Assembly: GCA_022451835.1 (NCBI GenBank)
Contig: JAKUNX010000081.1
Coordinates: 1-8,541, forward strand
Length of the DNA stretch: 8,541 bases
Direction: 5' to 3'
From: Candidatus Poseidoniaceae archaeon
GTDB lineage: Archaea > Thermoplasmatota > Poseidoniia > Poseidoniales > Poseidoniaceae
Positions within the stretch are counted from its first letter, which is position 1, and every line of letters begins with the position of its first letter. Below, one piece after another: positions 5,521 through 8,541 of this stretch. Below the pieces are notes generated by a model. It ran no database searches. It saw only the letters and a list, made by a program, of their open reading frames with translations, and had not been told where the DNA came from. The translations under genes and the position numbers were made by a program.

Positions 5521-6684
5521 ATGGCGGGCTTACTCGAGTATGGGCTAGTGATAATCGGAGCCGTGTTAGGAATCGTGATTGGATATCTGCTAGGCGGAAA
5601 TAAAGACAATGGCCAAGAAATCAGAAGTGAGCTTCGAGAAATGAATAAAGACAGTCGAGAAAATATTCAGCAAACTGTCGTAACAGTAGTGAAGGAACTA
5701 GGTGAAGAACAGCAAAAGCATCTGGCAAATGTAGGCAAAAACATCTCTGACTTACAACAATCAAATGAAAAGAAGTTAGATGAAATGCGCCAGGTTGTTG
5801 ATGAAAAACTACAGACAACGCTAGAAAAAAGAATTGGTGAGTCGTTCAAACTAGTAAGTGAGCGATTGGAAGCGGTGCGCGAAGGACTTGGGAGCATGCA
5901 AAACCTAGCAGATGATGTTGGCGGGCTAAAGAAGGTCTTGAGTAATGTTTCAACGCGAGGAGCAATGGGGGAAATTCAGGCTGAGAAAATACTTCAACAG
6001 ATACTTGCTCCTGCACAATATAGTAAGAATGTAAAAACACACCCGGAATGTCGAGGACAAGTAGAATTCGCCATAAAACTCCCTGGCTTAGATGGGGATA
6101 TGGGTGAACCAGTATGGTTGCCAATAGACTGTAAATTTCCCAAAGAAGATTATGAGCGATTACTAATTGCTTATGATGAAGGAGACAAGAAAAACATCGA
6201 AAATGCCTACAAAACATTTGCATCAAATGTTACTGCTAAAGCCAAACCCCTTCGGAAAGAGTTTGTTTCTGCCCCACATACTACGGACTTTGCTGTCATG
6301 TTTTTACCAACTGAGGGGTTATATGCAGACGTTGTTAGGCGCCCAGGTCTATTTGAAGCACTGCAGCGAGACCACCAAATTGTAGTGACTGGCCCCTCGA
6401 CTTTGGCAGCATTTGTCAACAGTTTACAAATGGGATTCAGAACGCTTGCTTTGGAAACCAATGCAAGTGAAGTCTACAATGTCCTTGGCACTGTCAAAAC
6501 TGAATTTGTTAAATTTGGTGAACATTTAGGCAAGTTGCACAAACAACTCAGTACTGCTGCTAACACTATTGGTGGTGATGGTGAATCTATTCAAAGACGG
6601 CTTCGAGCGATGGAGCGTGCACTGAAAGATGTGGAAGCACTTGATTCCCCAACTACTGATATCATGAATCTACTTGAAGAATGA
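5521..6684 (+). CDS. rmuC: RmuC-family protein (membrane-anchored, nuclease-like DNA recombination protein)
   Basis: RmuC proteins carry a predicted restriction-endonuclease-like (PD-(D/E)XK type) core. In E. coli RmuC limits rearrangement at inverted repeats; the biochemistry is not settled. This 387-residue protein has the usual layout: an N-terminal membrane helix (about 3-25, ending in GYLLGG), a long charged coiled coil (about 30-145), then the core. Core motifs are RGAMGE (146-151; bacterial members usually have RGxWGE), VEFAIKLPG (181-189), PIDCKFPKEDYERL (201-214), FLPTEGLYADV (261-271) and TGPSTLAAF (290-298). The ATG at 5521 is chosen because the helix follows at once; an in-frame GTG at 5458 would add 21 implausible residues. 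RmuC is mainly bacterial, so transfer into this archaeal lineage is likely. Its stop directly abuts that of the cupin. Confidence 0.9.
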   Translation: MAGLLEYGLVIIGAVLGIVIGYLLGGNKDNGQEIRSELREMNKDSRENIQQTVVTVVKELGEEQQKHLANVGKNISDLQQSNEKKLDEMRQVVDEKLQTTLEKRIGESFKLVSERLEAVREGLGSMQNLADDVGGLKKVLSNVSTRGAMGEIQAEKILQQILAPAQYSKNVKTHPECRGQVEFAIKLPGLDGDMGEPVWLPIDCKFPKEDYERLLIAYDEGDKKNIENAYKTFASNVTAKAKPLRKEFVSAPHTTDFAVMFLPTEGLYADVVRRPGLFEALQRDHQIVVTGPSTLAAFVNSLQMGFRTLALETNASEVYNVLGTVKTEFVKFGEHLGKLHKQLSTAANTIGGDGESIQRRLRAMERALKDVEALDSPTTDIMNLLEE

Positions 6685-7044
6685 TTAAATCCAAACATCG
6701 TTAGATGCGGTCAAATCGCTATCTGCCTCGCCAGTATTAACCACGCCTTTAGGCTCAACCAAGAGAATCTTACATTCCTCATCTGAATATGGTTTGTGTT
6801 GTATGCCCTTAGGCACTACATACATTTCACCAGCATTAAGTTCAATAGTTTCCTCAGCAAATTCAATCTTCAAACAGCCTTCAATAACAATGAATACTTC
6901 ATCAGTATCACTGTGATTGTGCCAAACAAATTCGCCCTTCACTTTAGCTAATTTAAACTGATAATCGTTCATTTCAGCGATTACTTTGGGGGTCCAAAGT
7001 TCGCTAAATTTACTGAATTTATCCTGGAAATTAATCTTGGCCAT
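6685..7044 (-). CDS. Small single-domain cupin protein
   Basis: A 119-residue protein made almost entirely of one cupin_2 beta-barrel. Motif 1 is visible as H42, H44 and E49 in WHNHSDTDEVFIVIEG, followed by the glycine turn. Motif 2 is seen as GEMYVVPKGIQHKP with H83. These four residues are the standard metal ligands, so a metal site is expected. The C-terminus EPKGVVNTGEADSDLTA resembles a widespread small cupin family whose substrate is unknown; no enzyme activity can be named. The start ATG (7042-7044) has no Shine-Dalgarno element but has an AT-rich box upstream. It converges with rmuC with no base between the stop codons, and is followed upstream by the unknown membrane gene on the same strand, 51 bases away. 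Confidence 0.9.
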   Translation of the reverse strand: MAKINFQDKFSKFSELWTPKVIAEMNDYQFKLAKVKGEFVWHNHSDTDEVFIVIEGCLKIEFAEETIELNAGEMYVVPKGIQHKPYSDEECKILLVEPKGVVNTGEADSDLTASNDVWI

Positions 7045-7062
7045 GATAATGCTAGATGGCTG

Positions 7063-7074
7063 TTATTGAATAAT
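7063..7074 (-). promoter_or_regulatory. Candidate TATA box for a leaderless cupin transcript
   Basis: ATTATTCAATAA on the minus strand, from about -30 to -19 relative to the ATG. It is nearly self-complementary (TTATT-N-AATAA). Position and the missing Shine-Dalgarno element suggest a leaderless mRNA starting at or near the ATG. It implies the cupin has its own promoter rather than relying on the upstream membrane gene. Confidence 0.35.
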
Positions 7075-7095
7075 TTGTCTTGATATTGATAGCAT

Positions 7096-8541
7096 TCAAC
7101 ATCCATCAGGATCCCATGCAATCATGTCACTAGTTGAGTTTTCAAACAAGCCGTCCCATTCGCCACTGCAAATTAGATAATCGGGATAATCATAATCACC
7201 CGCCGCATCAACTCTTAATCCAGAGAAACTAACCGACATGTCACCCAGTTGGTCAGCATTACCGGTAACGATTTTTACATGAGACACATTCTCTACCGTA
7301 CTATCAAAAGCATGTCTAAACCACTCGCCTAAATAAAATCCAGGTGCGTAATTTTCGTGTGAGGCCCCCCGTTCATAATGGCCAAACATGTAAGGTGAGT
7401 CGATTTGTTGCTCCCACGGTGAACCTTCGTCAGTCCTAGTATAGACTTCAATGCCTGAATAACCAACCGTCTGGCCGCCAGGATGCGGCATAACTAGCAT
7501 GCTAATCCCATCAATATCTGAGACCTCTTGTAATTTAATTTCAAAATCAAATACTGATGACCCCCCAGTTCGATACCGGTAGGTGCATATGCCGCCATTG
7601 ATTACTAGATCCGTGTCAGAATATGTGCCATCTTCTCTATTACTTTGCATTACTGTTTCAGATACAGTTTGGATTGGTACTGTAACAGGATAATTTACGC
7701 TTTCATCACACCAACGATCTGGCATTTCATAATCATAACCAAAATCCCCTCCCAGAAATTGGCCCACAAAGATGAATATGGCTATCGTTCCAACAAATAA
7801 TATTGGCCCTAAAATAAATGCTCGTAGACCTTTCATGACGGTTTTCATACCTCCATTGTTATCCAAATCGCGCATTGTGTTGCCAGTCACCAAGTGTTTT
7901 CTAGGTGGAGGATAAAGCAAATCGCCTTTGTCAATTGTTTCTAATCCAAGCAATTCTATCAGACGGTCCCTGCCTTTAGGATCATCCATCCGATTCGTGC
8001 CGCCGGCATCTTCGCCAGAAAATAATTCTCCACCACTGGCATCGATTATTCTGAAATGATGGTGGTGGGTTGTTTCAGTGTGCCCATCAGAATCCTTTGA
8101 GGTAGTTGTAGTGTTCCAAGTCAGTAATTTGTCCGTTACTTCTCTGACGTAAATGAATCTTACAGATTTACCTTGATACCAAACATAAGTTTGTTGAATT
8201 TTGAAATGCGCAATCTTGGTTCGTGTGGAATAAAAGTACGCTAATACAAATAGAGCAGTGGTAACGATGAAAGAGCCGAGAACGAGGCCCCCGTCGTCGG
8301 TCGAAAAAAACAGCAGAAGGGGAATGGGAACTATAATCGCAACTAACACTAATCGACCATAACTGAAAAAATCGTGGATTTCTGGTGTTTCAACCGATGC
8401 AAGTTTTGCAACATCAACCCGCCGCATTGCCTCAATCCGCTGCTGTGTCGGTACAACTGCAGCAGACGCCGATATTGGGTCGTCATTAACATCAACCTTT
8501 GCGGTTCGACTGCCTGAATCTGTTGAAAGAATTGATTCTAG
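7096..8541 (-). CDS. Unrecognised three-helix membrane protein with cysteine-containing C-terminal domain (5' end outside window)
   Basis: I do not recognise the family. The frame is open from the right edge, giving at least 481 residues. An in-frame ATG at 8425-8427 exists, but the 38 codons before it read as plausible protein (VNDDPISASAAVVPTQQRIE) without a stop or ATG, so the start probably lies outside. Numbering from that ATG, there are two adjacent membrane helices (about 24-42 and 47-66), a soluble segment of some 130 residues, a third helix (about 201-227), and an acidic C-terminal domain of about 215 residues. The middle segment is strand-rich and contains a Thr run (106-109) and four histidines (121-124). 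Basic residues after helix 2 and before helix 3 suggest the middle domain is cytoplasmic and the C-terminal domain outside. All four cysteines (C240, C281, C420, C443) are in that outer domain, and C443 is the last residue. They may form disulfides. Confidence 0.8.
   Translation of the reverse strand, partial: LESILSTDSGSRTAKVDVNDDPISASAAVVPTQQRIEAMRRVDVAKLASVETPEIHDFFSYGRLVLVAIIVPIPLLLFFSTDDGGLVLGSFIVTTALFVLAYFYSTRTKIAHFKIQQTYVWYQGKSVRFIYVREVTDKLLTWNTTTTSKDSDGHTETTHHHHFRIIDASGGELFSGEDAGGTNRMDDPKGRDRLIELLGLETIDKGDLLYPPPRKHLVTGNTMRDLDNNGGMKTVMKGLRAFILGPILFVGTIAIFIFVGQFLGGDFGYDYEMPDRWCDESVNYPVTVPIQTVSETVMQSNREDGTYSDTDLVINGGICTYRYRTGGSSVFDFEIKLQEVSDIDGISMLVMPHPGGQTVGYSGIEVYTRTDEGSPWEQQIDSPYMFGHYERGASHENYAPGFYLGEWFRHAFDSTVENVSHVKIVTGNADQLGDMSVSFSGLRVDAAGDYDYPDYLICSGEWDGLFENSTSDMIAWDPDGC

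Noticed and set aside
5846..6226. Open frames overlapping rmuC on both strands (including 5621-5897 minus, 6167-6385 plus, 6207-6461 minus)
   Set aside because: All lie within the RmuC coding region, which shows continuous family motifs.
8056..8067. Four consecutive histidines in the membrane protein as a metal site
   Set aside because: A His run in a polar loop beside Thr-rich sequence is as likely to be low-complexity. No further ligands are evident.

Overview
The window reads as ordinary chromosomal sequence from an archaeon. The strongest evidence is an archaeal/eukaryotic-type ribosomal protein L15e. Supporting signs are TATA-like boxes, some of them placed as expected for leaderless transcripts. 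Moderate-to-low GC, compact spacing and several bacterial-looking genes (RmuC, a YgaP-type membrane protein, a cupin) would suit a marine planktonic euryarchaeon such as Marine Group II/Poseidoniales, but that placement is inference. Every base outside the short intergenic gaps is coding. I saw no tRNA, rRNA, CRISPR array, insertion sequence or phage gene.

Region 1 (1-4339, minus strand) is a heme/tetrapyrrole operon transcribed hemA > hemC-hemD fusion > hemB > hemL. The genes are separated by 11, 0 and 6-9 bases. Together they encode the whole C5 route: glutamyl-tRNA to glutamate-1-semialdehyde (HemA), to 5-aminolevulinate (HemL), to porphobilinogen (HemB), to hydroxymethylbilane (HemC), to uroporphyrinogen III (HemD). 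hemL runs off the left edge. HemC and HemD are one polypeptide. Its TGA stop is followed directly, in the same frame, by the TTG start of hemB.

Region 2 (4340-5165) holds the divergent hemA/L15e promoter region, the plus-strand L15e gene, and a short gap with a T-rich tract and a small 11-bp-period direct repeat.

Region 3 (5166-7044) holds a small YgaP-like/DUF2892 membrane protein (minus), a divergent RmuC-family protein (plus), and a cupin (minus) whose stop codon abuts the RmuC stop with no base between.

Region 4 (7096-8541, minus) is an unrecognised three-helix membrane protein with a large C-terminal domain containing four cysteines. Its frame stays open to the right edge, so its start is outside the window.

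The window shows two styles of translation start. The hem genes and L15e have a GGT placed exactly six bases before the start codon, as part of a Shine-Dalgarno-like element. The DUF2892, RmuC and cupin genes have no such element but carry TATA-like boxes about 26 bases before the ATG, as expected for leaderless mRNAs. I see no convincing new defence, mobile or RNA system. The points most worth following are the HemCD/HemB junction, the HemC-HemD fusion and the unknown membrane protein.
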